A stretch of 64,000 bases of DNA from CAVUXJ01 sp963814975 (GCA_963814975.1 CAWFFB010000031.1:23000-86999), one strand, 5' to 3'; counted from the first letter of the stretch, positions 46,590-54,714 are shown. Numbers and translations are program-made. Notes: generated by a model from the letters alone, not told the origin.

Positions 46590-46606
46590 CAAGTTTGAAA
46601 AACTTG
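46590..46606. terminator. Perfect 7-bp stem-loop
   Basis: CAAGTTT-GAA-AAACTTG is a perfect inverted repeat, 11 bases past the stop of the minus-strand gene ending at 46618. No U-run follows, so it is either a weak terminator or a protein site. Confidence 0.4.
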
Positions 46607-46617
46607 AGGGCCGTACT

Positions 46618-46803
46618 TCAGTGTGAATCCTTGCGCTCGGTGGTGAGCGTATTCCACCGACTGCCTTCGCCAACCTTGCCGCAAGTGGTACAGATGTAGT
46701 TATTGGAGGGGTGCTCAGCCTCCATCTCTGCTTCAATCTCCGGATGGTCGCACGGTTTGTCGCCCCATTTGTCGCGCAATTGCGCCGCGTCGCTATAATT
46801 CAT
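46618..46803 (-). CDS. Small zinc-ribbon protein
   Basis: A 61-residue protein from ATG 46803 (MNYSDAAQLRDKWGDKPCD); a GTG six codons upstream is possible. HPSNNYICTTCGKVGEGSRW supplies a CxxC knuckle, with PCDHPEIE as the likely second metal pair. Acidic middle (EIEAEMEAEHP). Similar in kind to other tiny CxxC proteins at 49668 and 50772 on this island arm. Function unknown. Confidence 0.6.
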   Translation of the reverse strand: MNYSDAAQLRDKWGDKPCDHPEIEAEMEAEHPSNNYICTTCGKVGEGSRWNTLTTERKDSH

Positions 46804-46864
46804 TGGGATTAGTGCGATCACAAACCCATCGGAATCGTAACCGGACGGGCGCGGTGCGGGAACC

Positions 46865-47350
46865 TTACCGAAGAGAGCGTTCTAATGCTGCTGACGCGAT
46901 CCGCTCACCGCATTCTGGATAGTTCAAAGGCCACTGCGCTCCCCCCCACCCCGATGTTAGATCTACGGTTATCTCCTTCGAAGCGTAGCCCGAGGCGGAA
47001 GCTCGAAGGGTCAATTCCTCCCCCGAGTTCAGTCCATCGAAGAAGGCGTCATAGTCAGGTTCCCACCAGGAGCAACCCCGTGTTGTCTGCATAACACTCC
47101 GTCCGAGGCCGTGCCCGCGCACGATTTCAACAGTCGCACCAGGAATACACAAGGCGCTGCCCTCCGCAAGCACGACCACCCAGACCGCCGTCAACTCAGA
47201 TGGGCGCGCAGGCGGAGTGGGAGTCGTCGGGGGGGGCGGCGCAGGAGCAGTCGGGACGGGCGGACCAGGAGCAGTTGGCAACTGTTGCGCCATCTCTCCG
47301 GAGCAGCCACAGAGAGTCAGTGTCACGACGGCTATCAGCGCGAACCTCAT
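46865..47350 (-). CDS. Lipoprotein with Pro-rich linker and Cna-B-like domain
   Basis: A 161-residue lipoprotein from ATG 47350 with GGAGCTTGCC upstream. The signal peptide MRFALIAVVTLTLCGC gives a clear lipobox. A Pro/Thr-rich linker (VPTAPAPPPPTTPTPP) follows, then a beta-sandwich resembling carboxypeptidase-regulatory domains: GATVEIVRGHGLGRSVMQTT and LTLRASASGYASKEITV. Two Cys pairs (LCIPG, GCSWW; PECGE) may form disulfides. Anchored at the envelope; role unknown. Confidence 0.75.
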   Translation of the reverse strand: MRFALIAVVTLTLCGCSGEMAQQLPTAPGPPVPTAPAPPPPTTPTPPARPSELTAVWVVVLAEGSALCIPGATVEIVRGHGLGRSVMQTTRGCSWWEPDYDAFFDGLNSGEELTLRASASGYASKEITVDLTSGWGGAQWPLNYPECGERIASAALERSLR

Positions 47351-47777
47351 GGCAAGCTCCAAATCTCGATGAGACCGTTGTCCTAGCCAGTTCCAACGCA
47401 ACATAGCCTCTGAGGGCAACCTCGCACAACACGAAGAATGGAGAGAAAAGTCGTTGGCGATACTTCTAAGGCCGCTAGCAACGCCTTCACCGTGGCCGCG
47501 AACGTGCGGCGGGACAAACATCTGTTTGTCCCGCGCCGCCAATGACTACAAGACCGCTCGAATCGCGGAGCAAACCGGAGCGAAAGTGGCGAGTGCGGCG
47601 AGGGGGATTGTCCCATCGTCGGACCCTCGGCCGGCGACGAGTCGCCGAGCACCCCGGCGCCGCACAAAGCGCCGACAGGTACCCACATCGTGAACACGGA
47701 ATGCGCCTCGCCCTCGAACTCGGCCAGCGTAGATCTACCCTGCGGCGTTGATCGCGCTCGGCAGCCTTAAAACGGGC
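47351..47777. other. Stretch with only doubtful short frames
   Basis: About 427 bases. A plus-strand frame from ATG 47437 (MERKVVGDTSKAASNAFTVA) and a later one with KTARIAEQTGAKVASAARGI look like parts of a small KGG/AKVAS-type protein broken by frame changes. Nothing is certain. Confidence 0.3.
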
Positions 47778-48041
47778 TCAGCCCAGCAACTTCGCCTTTT
47801 TCAGTGCGTGGTTGATTAGGTCTAGTTCCGCTTGCATTTGAGCAATCCGAGTGAACTGAGTTGCAAGGTCGTTGGCATTTTTGTGGAGTTCTCGGAGCGA
47901 CTTGCTCATTTCTTCAAACTCGTCGCGTCGCACGTCCGCTCGGTCGCGTTTGAGTTTGGCTATTTCGGCTCCGATTTAAGTAAGGCGCTTGTCCAGAGCA
48001 AGGCGCTTCTAGATTTTGCGGCGGCGTTTCGCAGGTGGCAT
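47778..48041 (-). pseudogene. Coiled-coil small protein with two in-frame stops
   Basis: From ATG 48041, with TTGGAGATCGGGA upstream, one frame of 87 codons runs to TGA 47778 but is interrupted by TAG (codon 11) and TAA (codon 21). Around them it is perfectly protein-like: MPPAKRRRKI, KRLALDKRLT, then IGAEIAKLKRDRADVRRDEF and LRELHKNANDLATQFTRIAQ, a heptad-rich helix ending HALKKAKLLG. The stops sit where Glu or Gln would fit the coil. Most likely a recent nonsense pseudogene; stop readthrough is the alternative. Confidence 0.6.
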
Positions 48042-48458
48042 TCCCGATCTCCAACAAGCGAGTAGCTGAACCATATCAAGTCTCAGGCGCCATCGATCCG
48101 GTAAAGCTAGCCGCCGTACGTGAAGGGAACGACGGTCCACCGCCTACCCGAAAATCAGGGGGCCGCGATTCTCATACTACTGACCCGATTCGGTTCGTGG
48201 CGAAGAAGTGTGCGTTCGCCAGACAAGAGGTAGAGCGGGCGCAGGCCTCGACGTGTATCGGTAACGGCGAAGAACGTATTTCCCTATCGAGTAGATTGTT
48301 GCTCAGAGAGTTGCGAAACGGCGACACGCCGCAACACGTTCGCCGCGACCTTTTGCTTGAGCGCGATCTGCGTCGGTTTCGGTGAGGCCATCGCACCGCC
48401 TGTGGACGCTGGCCGTTTCACTTGCTTCGGCCGATGCCGTGCTTCGCGTCGCAATCTT
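48042..48458. other. Stretch with one candidate micro-gene
   Basis: On the minus strand, ATG 48391 to TAG 48284 encodes 35 residues (MASPKPTQIALKQKVAANVL, RRVAVSQLSEQQSTR) with AGGCGG upstream. The composition suits a small DNA-binding or antitoxin-like helix. No other support. Confidence 0.3.
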
Positions 48459-48764
48459 CTAACGCTGCCTACGGAGGCTGTAACAGCGGTCAGGCCTCAT
48501 GTGTAGCACTCCCTCTTCGTCCAATCGCACGAGGATACGTGAGACGGTCTCGGGGGAGAGTCCAAATAGTCTCGCCGCCTGGTTCAACGTCAGCAACAGT
48601 CCCGGCATTTCCTCGAACTCAGCGCGAATCCGCCGTACGAGCATTTCGCGAGCACCTATGTTGCGCCGTTCAGGGGTCCTCGTCCCCAGGTGAGCGGCAA
48701 CAGGGATCAGTTTGATATTCAGGACTTCTGGCCACGGTGATTCGACTGCGTTCAGCTTGGTCAT
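48459..48764 (-). CDS. Crp/Fnr-type HTH protein lacking sensor domain
   Basis: A 101-residue protein from ATG 48764 (TGAGGTGTGCCCC upstream). It keeps the dimer helix and winged helix of Crp/Fnr regulators: REMLVRRIRAEFEEMPGLLL, LTLNQAARLFGLSPETVSRI and LVRLDEEGVLHMRPDRC. The N-terminal about 40 residues are short and unlike a cyclic-nucleotide domain. It may be a stand-alone HTH regulator or a truncated gene. Targets unknown. Confidence 0.65.
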   Translation of the reverse strand: MTKLNAVESPWPEVLNIKLIPVAAHLGTRTPERRNIGAREMLVRRIRAEFEEMPGLLLTLNQAARLFGLSPETVSRILVRLDEEGVLHMRPDRCYSLRRQR

Positions 48765-49023
48765 CGGGGCACACCTCACATTGAAGGAATCAGCTTGTCC
48801 TTTGCTCGTTTTGGGTGCAGCACATGATTCGCTTCCCGGAAGGAACGCATATTCTCGTACGAGTTGATAAAAAGCTGTTCCCTTTTGAACAGCCGGGGTC
48901 CGGGCTCTGGGGCATATCGAGGCGCACTGCTGTGAACTGATCTTGTGTCGTGCCGCACGTTTACCAACAGCTTCCCCTACCCAGTATGCGGTCCCACGAA
49001 TGCCGACCCACCTGCTGCGCGCG

Positions 49024-49180
49024 TCAGTCGAGCAAGGCGCAGAGTTTCCGCCGCCATCGGCGGCGATTGTCGGCCAGCAGTTGCTTCGTGTCCCGCGAAT
49101 ACACGCCGTGCGTCAACCGTGCGCGGCGACTCGCCTCGAGTCCTTCCGGTGTTCGCGGAGCGCCGCTTGCGGACCGTGAC
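49024..49180 (-). pseudogene. Fragment of an HG-YS small protein
   Basis: The frame reads GAPRTPEGLEASRRARLTHG, then VYSRDTKQLLADNRRRWRRK and LCALLD before the stop. TPEG..RSRRA..HG.YS is characteristic of small phage/island proteins of unknown function. Its N terminus is replaced by IS21-type sequence. Confidence 0.4.
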
Positions 49181-49276
49181 TCGCGCCAACCCCAGCTCGC
49201 GGGCGACGGCCCGCTGCGATCGCCCCTCCACCAGCACTTTGTGTCGAACGATATGCACCTGATCCATCCTGAGCAT
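49165..49276 (-). pseudogene. IS21 IstA N-terminal fragment
   Basis: MLRMDQVHIVRHKVLVEGRS then QRAVARELGLARVTVRK is the N-terminal HTH of IS21-type IstA transposases. Similarity ends after about 37 residues and the frame passes into unrelated sequence. Confidence 0.6.
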
Positions 49277-49361
49277 CCTTCCAGCGAACTTCGGATCCTC
49301 GGATCCGGCAAGCTCGCAGTCAGGCCCTCAGGTGGTCTACTTTCCGAGCGGCGATTGGTCT

Positions 49362-49520
49362 ACTTTCTGAGCGGCGCGCCCACACAGCCGATCTTCTCGG
49401 CCACTGACCGGATCGCTGCCCACTGCGACGGATACTCGCCGGCGTGCTCGAACACCAGCCGGACCGCGCGCTCACGTAACTCGGGGGAGTACTTGTTGGG
49501 TCGTGTCCATGGGCTCGATC
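49362..49520 (-). pseudogene. IS3-family OrfA N-terminal fragment
   Basis: TRPNKYSPELRERAVRLVFE then HAGEYPSQWAAIRSVAEKIG is the N-terminal HTH of IS3-type OrfA. The nearby ATG is in another frame (one-base shift) and the rest of OrfA and all OrfB are missing. Confidence 0.65.
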
Positions 49521-49667
49521 CTCTCTCGGAATGAGCCCTCCGATAAACCCGGTACGGTTCAATATGAGATTTGATTGCGGTTGGGAGCCGGAGTTGGGAA
49601 CGCATTATCGTGTGGGTTGATTTGAAACGGCGACCCGACGCTCGCGATGGGTGCCGGGTCGGTGAAA

Positions 49668-49853
49668 TTACATCAAGCGTGTCTTGGTCATGCGCACGTA
49701 GCGGGATTGGACGAGCATCCACACACGCTCGCAGGCGAGGCAGAAATACGTCGTTTGGTCGAAGTGGTCGTGCGTTTGAACGGTCTGCATCGAATCACAT
49801 TCAGGACAGGGTGGTCCCTTGAGCGTTGGCGCTGTTCGCGGTGAGGGCTCCAT
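49668..49853 (-). CDS. Small two-CxxC zinc-ribbon protein
   Basis: A 61-residue protein whose ATG 49853 directly follows the stop of the upstream gene (TAAATG), implying coupling. GPPCPECDSMQTVQTHDHFD and TTYFCLACERVWMLVQSRY form a rubredoxin-like knuckle pair, so one zinc is expected. It probably acts with its 60-residue partner. Function unknown. Confidence 0.6.
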   Translation of the reverse strand: MEPSPRTAPTLKGPPCPECDSMQTVQTHDHFDQTTYFCLACERVWMLVQSRYVRMTKTRLM

Positions 49854-50036
49854 TTAGGACTCCCGCGTGCGAGGGTCGCGCTCCTGCCAAACCAGTTCCG
49901 ACTCCCGCCGAATACGCTCCGTGAGTCCCCGACACTTCACCGGGTCCTTGCGCGACGCTTGCAGCTCACGCCATAACTGCCGAACCAGCATGAGACGCGC
50001 GCGGGAGTCGTCGTTGGCCGATGGATTCTGGGACAT
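49854..50036 (-). CDS. Small helical protein upstream of zinc-ribbon gene
   Basis: A 60-residue protein from ATG 50036: MSQNPSANDDSRARLMLVRQ, LWRELQASRKDPVKCRGLTE, RIRRESELVWQERD. It is highly charged and helical and abuts the zinc-ribbon gene without a gap, so the two form a mini-operon. No ribosome site is obvious. Unknown family. Confidence 0.55.
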   Translation of the reverse strand: MSQNPSANDDSRARLMLVRQLWRELQASRKDPVKCRGLTERIRRESELVWQERDPRTRES

Positions 50037-50083
50037 AAACAGCAGTATCGGCCGAATTGGACACCCCCGTATCCGTGTTTGGA

Positions 50084-50290
50084 CTACACCACCGAAGGGA
50101 GTCGCAACCTAGGCCGGGGAAGCCGTTCAGTGCGTCTAATCTGAGCTTTGAAGTCTCTCAATTTCAGCCGGTGACGAGTGAGTGTGGTGGCTGCGTCAGT
50201 CAGCAACAGCCGAAGACGATTTTGCGCCAGCAGGTCTCGCTCGATTCGGAGCCTCAGCCGTGCGACCTCGGTGTGATCGAAAATGGCCAT
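50084..50290 (-). CDS. Small basic helical protein
   Basis: From ATG 50290, 68 residues: MAIFDHTEVARLRLRIERDL, LAQNRLRLLLTDAATTLTRH, RLKLRDFKAQIRRTERLPRP. Leu/Arg-rich and probably coiled coil. Lacks a clear ribosome site. It lies 47 bases upstream of the helical/zinc-ribbon pair on the same strand and could head that unit. Confidence 0.4.
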   Translation of the reverse strand: MAIFDHTEVARLRLRIERDLLAQNRLRLLLTDAATTLTRHRLKLRDFKAQIRRTERLPRPRLRLPSVV

Positions 50291-50771
50291 GTTCAACACG
50301 CTAACACAGCGGTCGGTGGCGTTGATGTTCAAGAAGGCACACGAGGGTGAGTGAGTCTCGGAGGGCTGTGCTAGCTCTAGCTCGGCTGTAGATGCTAGGA
50401 GTGCCGGCCGGCGAAATCGCCTCGCACTTTCCCAACGAGATTCGCCGCTCGACGTTGTGACACAACCCACAAACGAGACATACGGACTTGAGACACGAAT
50501 CCCACTGCGCGCGTCGCAGGATTACTCCTTCTATGTTGCGGGCCGGTGTCAAGCCCCGTGCGTGAGAAGTGTCAGTCCACTCGAGTACCTCGACTCTCGG
50601 CCGTCGAATGCGTGTGACGTGCGTCGGTCCTTCCGTGTCCTCACGCGGGTCCGGCGATGAGCCGTGAGTCCGTGACTCAGCGCTCGCCTTCTATCCGGGC
50701 TCGCGCGACTCGCGCGGCCCCCAGAGACTGTGCAGTCTCAATCCGGACACGGGTGCTGCCACACCTTCTCC
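50291..50771. other. Stretch with only doubtful frames
   Basis: About 480 bases. A minus-strand frame near 50470-50552 contains CLVCGLCHN, possibly an HNH or zinc-knuckle relic, but has no good start and a mixed continuation. Nothing else is supported. Confidence 0.3.
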
Positions 50772-50879
50772 CTAACGAAGGCCGCAGCGGTCACAGAGAA
50801 ACCATCGCTGGGAACTCCCGGACTGGTCCTCCTCTTCCGCGTGGTCGGACCGCTGACATCGAGGGCAGGGTGGAAGCAT
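50772..50879 (-). CDS. Micro zinc-ribbon protein (35 residues)
   Basis: ATG 50879 to TAG at 50772: MLPPCPRCQRSDHAEEEDQS and SQRWFLCDRCGLR. Two CxxC pairs 21-24 residues apart are the minimum for one zinc site. It resembles the C-terminal part of the 49668 protein. It may be a real micro-gene or a relic of a larger one. Confidence 0.4.
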   Translation of the reverse strand: MLPPCPRCQRSDHAEEEDQSGSSQRWFLCDRCGLR

Positions 50880-51043
50880 GATTTGCTCCGAGCCGGGGTG
50901 GTCCCCGCGGGCGCGATTCTCAGGATCGCACGTTTTGCCACAAAGGAAGGAACACGGCGCAACGACTCGCAACGATTGACCCTCACACCGATCGTTTCGG
51001 CGTGTAAATGCACATCCGCGAACGTCTGTTGCGATACTCAGAC

Positions 51044-51087
51044 GCTTCACACGCACGAGGTCACTGGTTCGAGTCCAGTAGCGCCCA
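51044..51087 (+). repeat. attR, displaced 3' half of tRNA-Val
   Basis: Exact 44-base copy of the tRNA-Val 3' half at 27531-27574, followed by CCA (51088-51090), which the present tRNA gene lacks. So this is the original chromosomal 3' end, pushed 23.5 kb away by integration. Bases before it (CTCAGAC) do not fit the tRNA. Confidence 0.88.
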
Positions 51088-51090
51088 CCA

Positions 51091-51782
51091 TTTAAAGATC
51101 AGATATTAAACGACTTAACTACATCCAGCGTCGGAGGCTCATCGCAATGGGTGTCCGCGAGCCTGCGGTCATTTGACGAGGCCCATCGGCCGCAAATTGT
51201 AAAAAGTGTGACCACCTGGGTTAGTGATCTCGTCCAAGCCCTCTTTCCTTCAACGCAGCCATGACGTGCGCTACATACGTTCGCTCATCGCCAGAACCAC
51301 GAAGGCGAGAAGGCGAATGAATCTGTTCTGTAGCTGGAACCGTCGTGGCTGATGTCTCAAATCGTTCGTGCCCGGCAACTTCGGCGCAGAACGCACGGAT
51401 AGCGACCTCCAGCACAACGGAACACAGAACGGGGCCCACGTCAGCGTTCACCAGCGGCCTCGCCGGGTGTCGGTTGGCAAACGGAAAGCGACGGGACGGC
51501 CTAGCCGGGGCCGTCATCGCTCATTGTCCAGCACGCGCTTTGAGGCGAACGGCGGAGCGCGATTCGCCCCCCCCCACAGTCCCGGAGTCGAACGGCCGAT
51601 AAATCAAGCGTCGCCTGCCAGAGGAGCGGCGTGACGAAATAGTGGACGCCGCGAAACCGGAAATCCGGGTTCCGCGCGTGCCGTTGCACCCAGAGGTGTT
51701 CCACGACCGGCGTTTATCTTCGTCTGCGTTCAACGCCACCCGCAGCTTTGTAAGCTCGGCAATATCTCGAGGAGAGTGACTC
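51091..51782. other. Long stretch after attR without a supported gene
   Basis: About 690 bases. Minus-strand frames at 51221-51517 and 51501-51704 are open but lack ribosome sites and recognisable domains; the second contains VEHLWVQRHARNPDFRFRG. They could be relics. No RNA gene seen. Confidence 0.35.
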
Positions 51783-52367
51783 ATGACTGGCGTTCGTACA
51801 AGTATTGCTATGGTGGCGCTCGGCGCCGCGCTCGCGACGGGCGCCTACGGCTGTCGGAAACAAGTGCCGCCGCAGGCACCTGCTTCCACATCGCCGTCAC
51901 TTGCCACTTCGGTCAATCTACCGCCGCCGCCGCCAACAGCGCCCTTGCTGCCTCCCGAGGTGAAAGCTCCGGCCCCACTCACCGAGGACGACATCTTCGC
52001 GCGGAAATCGCTCGATCAGCTCAATGCAGAGCGGCCGCTCGACGATGTGTTCTTCGATTACGACCAGGCGGTGATTCGGAACGATGCCCGGCCGATGATG
52101 CAGAAGAACGCGGTGTGGTTGAAGCGGTGGAGCACGACGCAGATCACCATTGACGGTCACAGCGACTCGCGTGGCAGCTCGGAGTACAACCTCGCGTTAG
52201 CTTCGCGCCGGGCGGACGCGGTGAAGCAATATCTCGTCAGCCTCGATGTGGCGGCCAACCGGATCACAGTAGTGAGCAAAGGTAAGGAGCAGCCATTCTG
52301 CAGCGAAGACGCCGAATCCTGCTGGGCGCAGAACCGGCGCGGACACAACATCATCACAGCGAAGTAA
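51783..52367 (+). CDS. pal: Pal-like OmpA-family lipoprotein
   Basis: A 194-residue outer-membrane lipoprotein that binds peptidoglycan. The signal peptide ends in ATGAYGC (lipobox). A Pro-rich linker (VNLPPPPPTAPLLPP) spans to the OmpA domain: DDVFFDYDQAVIRNDA, TIDGHSDSRGSSEYNLALA and RADAVKQYLVSL, with the Asp/Arg that bind diaminopimelate. The CSEDAESCW loop and final RRGHNIITAK are typical Pal ends. CGAGGAGAGTGACTC precedes the ATG. No tolB or other tol gene is adjacent. Confidence 0.9.
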   Translation: MTGVRTSIAMVALGAALATGAYGCRKQVPPQAPASTSPSLATSVNLPPPPPTAPLLPPEVKAPAPLTEDDIFARKSLDQLNAERPLDDVFFDYDQAVIRNDARPMMQKNAVWLKRWSTTQITIDGHSDSRGSSEYNLALASRRADAVKQYLVSLDVAANRITVVSKGKEQPFCSEDAESCWAQNRRGHNIITAK

Positions 52368-52556
52368 GGAAGGCAGGAGGGGTGGGCAAAGCAGGGAGGG
52401 CAGACTCTTATTCTGTTCCTCCAGCCCCTCCCGTTCCCTCCGCACCGCTCGCGGTCCAGGCGCTTGAGGCCACGACGGACGGCGTCTTGTTCCCCGGACC
52501 GTGGTGGGCGCGGCGCGCCCCGGTGCCGGGTACATAGAACGGTTTTCTGTCCCCAA

Positions 52557-52788
52557 TCACGCGCCGCCTTTCTCATTCCGTCGCCACTCCTCGACCGCTT
52601 GTTGCACTGCCGGCCGCACGAAGTCCTCCTCGACCATGATGCCCTCGGGACACGAGGAAGTCGATCGTGCGATCGAGGCACTCAGCCATCGTCTCGATCG
52701 TCTCCGTTTCCACGGGGACCCGGCGATGCGTGGGACAAAACGGACCGAACCACGACGAGTCCGAGGCGTCTCGGCGAATCTTGAACAC
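52557..52788 (-). pseudogene. Small hypothetical protein, one frameshift
   Basis: Frame one from ATG 52788 reads MFKIRRDASDSSWFGPFCPT, HRRVPVETETIETMAECLDR and TIDF; after one extra C near 52665 it continues CPEGIMVEEDFVRPAVQQAV then EEWRRNEKGGA. The joined product is about 77 residues. Unknown family. It lies just downstream of the GHD small protein on the same strand. Confidence 0.45.
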
Positions 52789-52851
52789 TCCCTGGCCCCG
52801 ACAGCGGCGTCACAGACAGCAACGGCTCCGAATAAAGTTGGTACACATCTA

Positions 52852-53133
52852 CTACACGCCGCCTTTTTCGAGATGCTTCCGCTCGGCGTTGGCCCATGCA
52901 ATCGCCAGCTCGCGCGGCGTCCGTGTCCGGTCGAGTCGTGGGTCGAACCCGCGACTGTAGAACAATTCCTCGTTCTTCCAGAGCTGCGCCTCGACCCCGT
53001 AGGTCTCACCGTGGTCGCGCAGCTCACATAGATACCAATCGTGCCCACGTAGGAACTCGAACAACCGCTCACCGTGCTGCAGTTGCCGCGACGGCGCTGG
53101 CGGTCGGTTGGGTTTGTCGAAATCGTCGGCCAT
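52852..53133 (-). CDS. GHD-YGVEAQ-W small protein, intact copy 3
   Basis: A 93-residue protein with core GERLFEFLRGHDWYLCELRD, then HGETYGVEAQLWKNEELFYS and RELAIAWANAERKHLEKGG. The same core occurs at 40227-40504 and 45793-46141 in the island. The copies differ in about a third of residues yet keep Trp, Tyr, Glu and the GHD motif, which is evidence for a selected protein family. The third copy lies outside the island border, 1.8 kb past attR. Function unknown. Confidence 0.7.
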   Translation of the reverse strand: MADDFDKPNRPPAPSRQLQHGERLFEFLRGHDWYLCELRDHGETYGVEAQLWKNEELFYSRGFDPRLDRTRTPRELAIAWANAERKHLEKGGV

Positions 53134-53432
53134 CGTGCGTCGCCTTTCGAGCGTGCTGCTAAGACACTGTGTAGGCGATCACGCCTAATGCGACCAGTGA
53201 CAAGTCGCCGCGACGATTCTCGTTTCTGAGCCCTCCACGCCACGGGACATGGGGTTCATCCTCGTTCGTCGCCATATGCCCCTCCACCCCCTCGGGTCAC
53301 ATTCCCCACAATGGCCGGCCGCCGGCCGCGACCGTGACATGCTCGACGACAACGCGCTGCTGCACGCCCTTGCCCTTCAGCTTCGCCATCGTCTCGACCT
53401 GCTCGTTGAACAGCCGCATCCCGCCGTCGCGT

Positions 53433-53672
53433 CTAGTCGTCGCTCAGATTGACTGCCGGCTTGCCCGAGCTATCAAGCACGACCACGTTTCGTGCACGCG
53501 GGCGGCCCGCCACCCCAAGCGTCCGGGTAAACTCCACCCGCTGACCCGCGCTGAGCGTTCCTTCTATTTCAGAGTTTGCGAAAAAGATAATGTCGCCGTT
53601 TTTCGCGCGAATCTGACCGAAGCCCTTGGAATCCTTCCACAGAACCACCGTGCCTGCTTCCCTTGATGTCAA
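53433..53672 (-). CDS. Cold-shock-domain-like protein
   Basis: A 79-residue OB-fold protein: AGTVVLWKDSKGFGQIRAKN, then GDIIFFANSEIEGTLSAGQR and VEFTRTLGVAGRPRARNVVV. The RNP1-like KGFGQI keeps the aromatic; the RNP2 VFVH is replaced by IIFF, so nucleic-acid binding may be altered. It starts with TTG 53672, overlapping the stop of the preceding frame by four bases. Likely an RNA/ssDNA-binding protein. Confidence 0.75.
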   Translation of the reverse strand: MTSREAGTVVLWKDSKGFGQIRAKNGDIIFFANSEIEGTLSAGQRVEFTRTLGVAGRPRARNVVVLDSSGKPAVNLSDD

Positions 53673-53941
53673 GACACCCCTCGTTCCACATCGTGATCAA
53701 ACGGCTCTTTGCCGTCGGAACCGTCCACGAGACAGACAAACCTCATGGTCGCCCACCATAGCGCACTCAGTGCGACCGGGTCATTGCGCCAGCGCAACTT
53801 GAGCCTGCCTCGCTCGTGTTTCGACACGGCGTTGGTGGAGGGTGCGCGCAGCGTCAGGCGGTGACGAGCCGCGTCGGTTCCAATCGTTCGCGCCGAATGT
53901 GGAGTTCGCCTAGCCGGCGGCGGCTTGGGCAAAGGCGGCAA
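53669..53941 (-). CDS. Possible small protein coupled to cold-shock gene
   Basis: A 90-residue frame whose last part (GRLKLRWRNDPVALSALWWA, TMRFVCLVDGSDGKEPFDHD) is protein-like and whose stop overlaps the TTG start of the cold-shock-like gene. The N-terminal half is Arg/Pro-rich and may be non-coding. Unknown. Confidence 0.35.
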   Translation of the reverse strand: MPPLPKPPPARRTPHSARTIGTDAARHRLTLRAPSTNAVSKHERGRLKLRWRNDPVALSALWWATMRFVCLVDGSDGKEPFDHDVERGVS

Positions 53942-54079
53942 CGTCAGGCTCTATGCCGACGGCTAGAAGGTCGATAAGATGGGCGAGACTGGAACGGCCC
54001 TGAGCGGCGCCAGCTCGACCGTACCTGACGCAGCCGCCACCGAAATGTATTCCATTCGCGTGAGGTTACGCTTTAGATC
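53895..54079 (+). pseudogene. Relic of an arylsulfatase C terminus
   Basis: GVRLAGGGLGKGGNVRLYAD followed by a stop and KV.. recalls the conserved C-terminal strand region of arylsulfatases (GGGLGKGG...L.VDGK.V). Only this small piece remains, with an in-frame TAG. Weak but suggestive. Confidence 0.3.
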
Positions 54080-54273
54080 GTGATCCGGCCAATCTGCGGC
54101 ACACTGGAATACCAGACCTGCGATGACACGGTGTGCTCCCTCTCCAAGTTGGTGCGGTAACGTACAGGGTGAGGGTGCGACAGCTCGATTTGCAACGGGC
54201 GAACGTCTCGAGACCGTAGTGGACCAGCGTCGGTCACGCCCTTTTTGACGTTTTCATCTCTTAAGAGGTCACG

Positions 54274-54714
54274 ATGAGCACAACCTTTAAGGCGACCATC
54301 GAACATGTCACCCACACAACGTCCAGGGCGACCGTACGGACGCACACGTCCCTCGTGGACCGAGCCGTTGCGAAGGGCGGCCTGGATCTGGGCCCGGCGG
54401 GGGGAGAGTACATGCTGGTGTCGCTGGGCGGCTGCTTCACCAGCCATTTTCTTGCCGCGATTCGCGCCCGCGAAGTCACAGTGACGAACGTCCGCGTGAC
54501 AGTGACGGGCACGCTTGATGGCACGCCGGAGCGGTTCACGGCGTTCACCATGGACGTCTCGGCCCAGTGCCCGGATCCCGACCTCACCCGTAAACTGATC
54601 ATGATCGCGGGGCGCGCCTGTCAGGTCGTCAACACCCTCCGTCAGGTCGCGCCCATCGCGATCACCTATGAAGGGTTGCCGATTGAATTGATCGAACCCG
54701 CGGCTGTCAGCTGA
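54274..54714 (+). CDS. OsmC-family peroxide-reducing protein
   Basis: A 146-residue OsmC/Ohr-fold protein, expected to reduce organic hydroperoxides with a dimeric active site. The two Cys are in VSLGGCFTSHFLAAIRAREV (about 53) and IAGRACQVVNTLRQVAP (about 114), the usual positions. N-terminal strands (FKATIEHVTHTTSRATVR) and GPAGGEYM match. Alone; AAGAGG precedes the ATG. Confidence 0.88.
   Translation: MSTTFKATIEHVTHTTSRATVRTHTSLVDRAVAKGGLDLGPAGGEYMLVSLGGCFTSHFLAAIRAREVTVTNVRVTVTGTLDGTPERFTAFTMDVSAQCPDPDLTRKLIMIAGRACQVVNTLRQVAPIAITYEGLPIELIEPAAVS

Noticed and set aside
51221..51704. Two minus-strand frames just outside attR
   Set aside because: They overlap, lack start signals and mix plausible with Arg-rich shadow-like stretches. 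Left as unannotated.
53249..53452. A 67-residue plus-strand frame
   Set aside because: It overlaps the end of the cold-shock-like gene and is His/Arg/Leu-rich shadow sequence.
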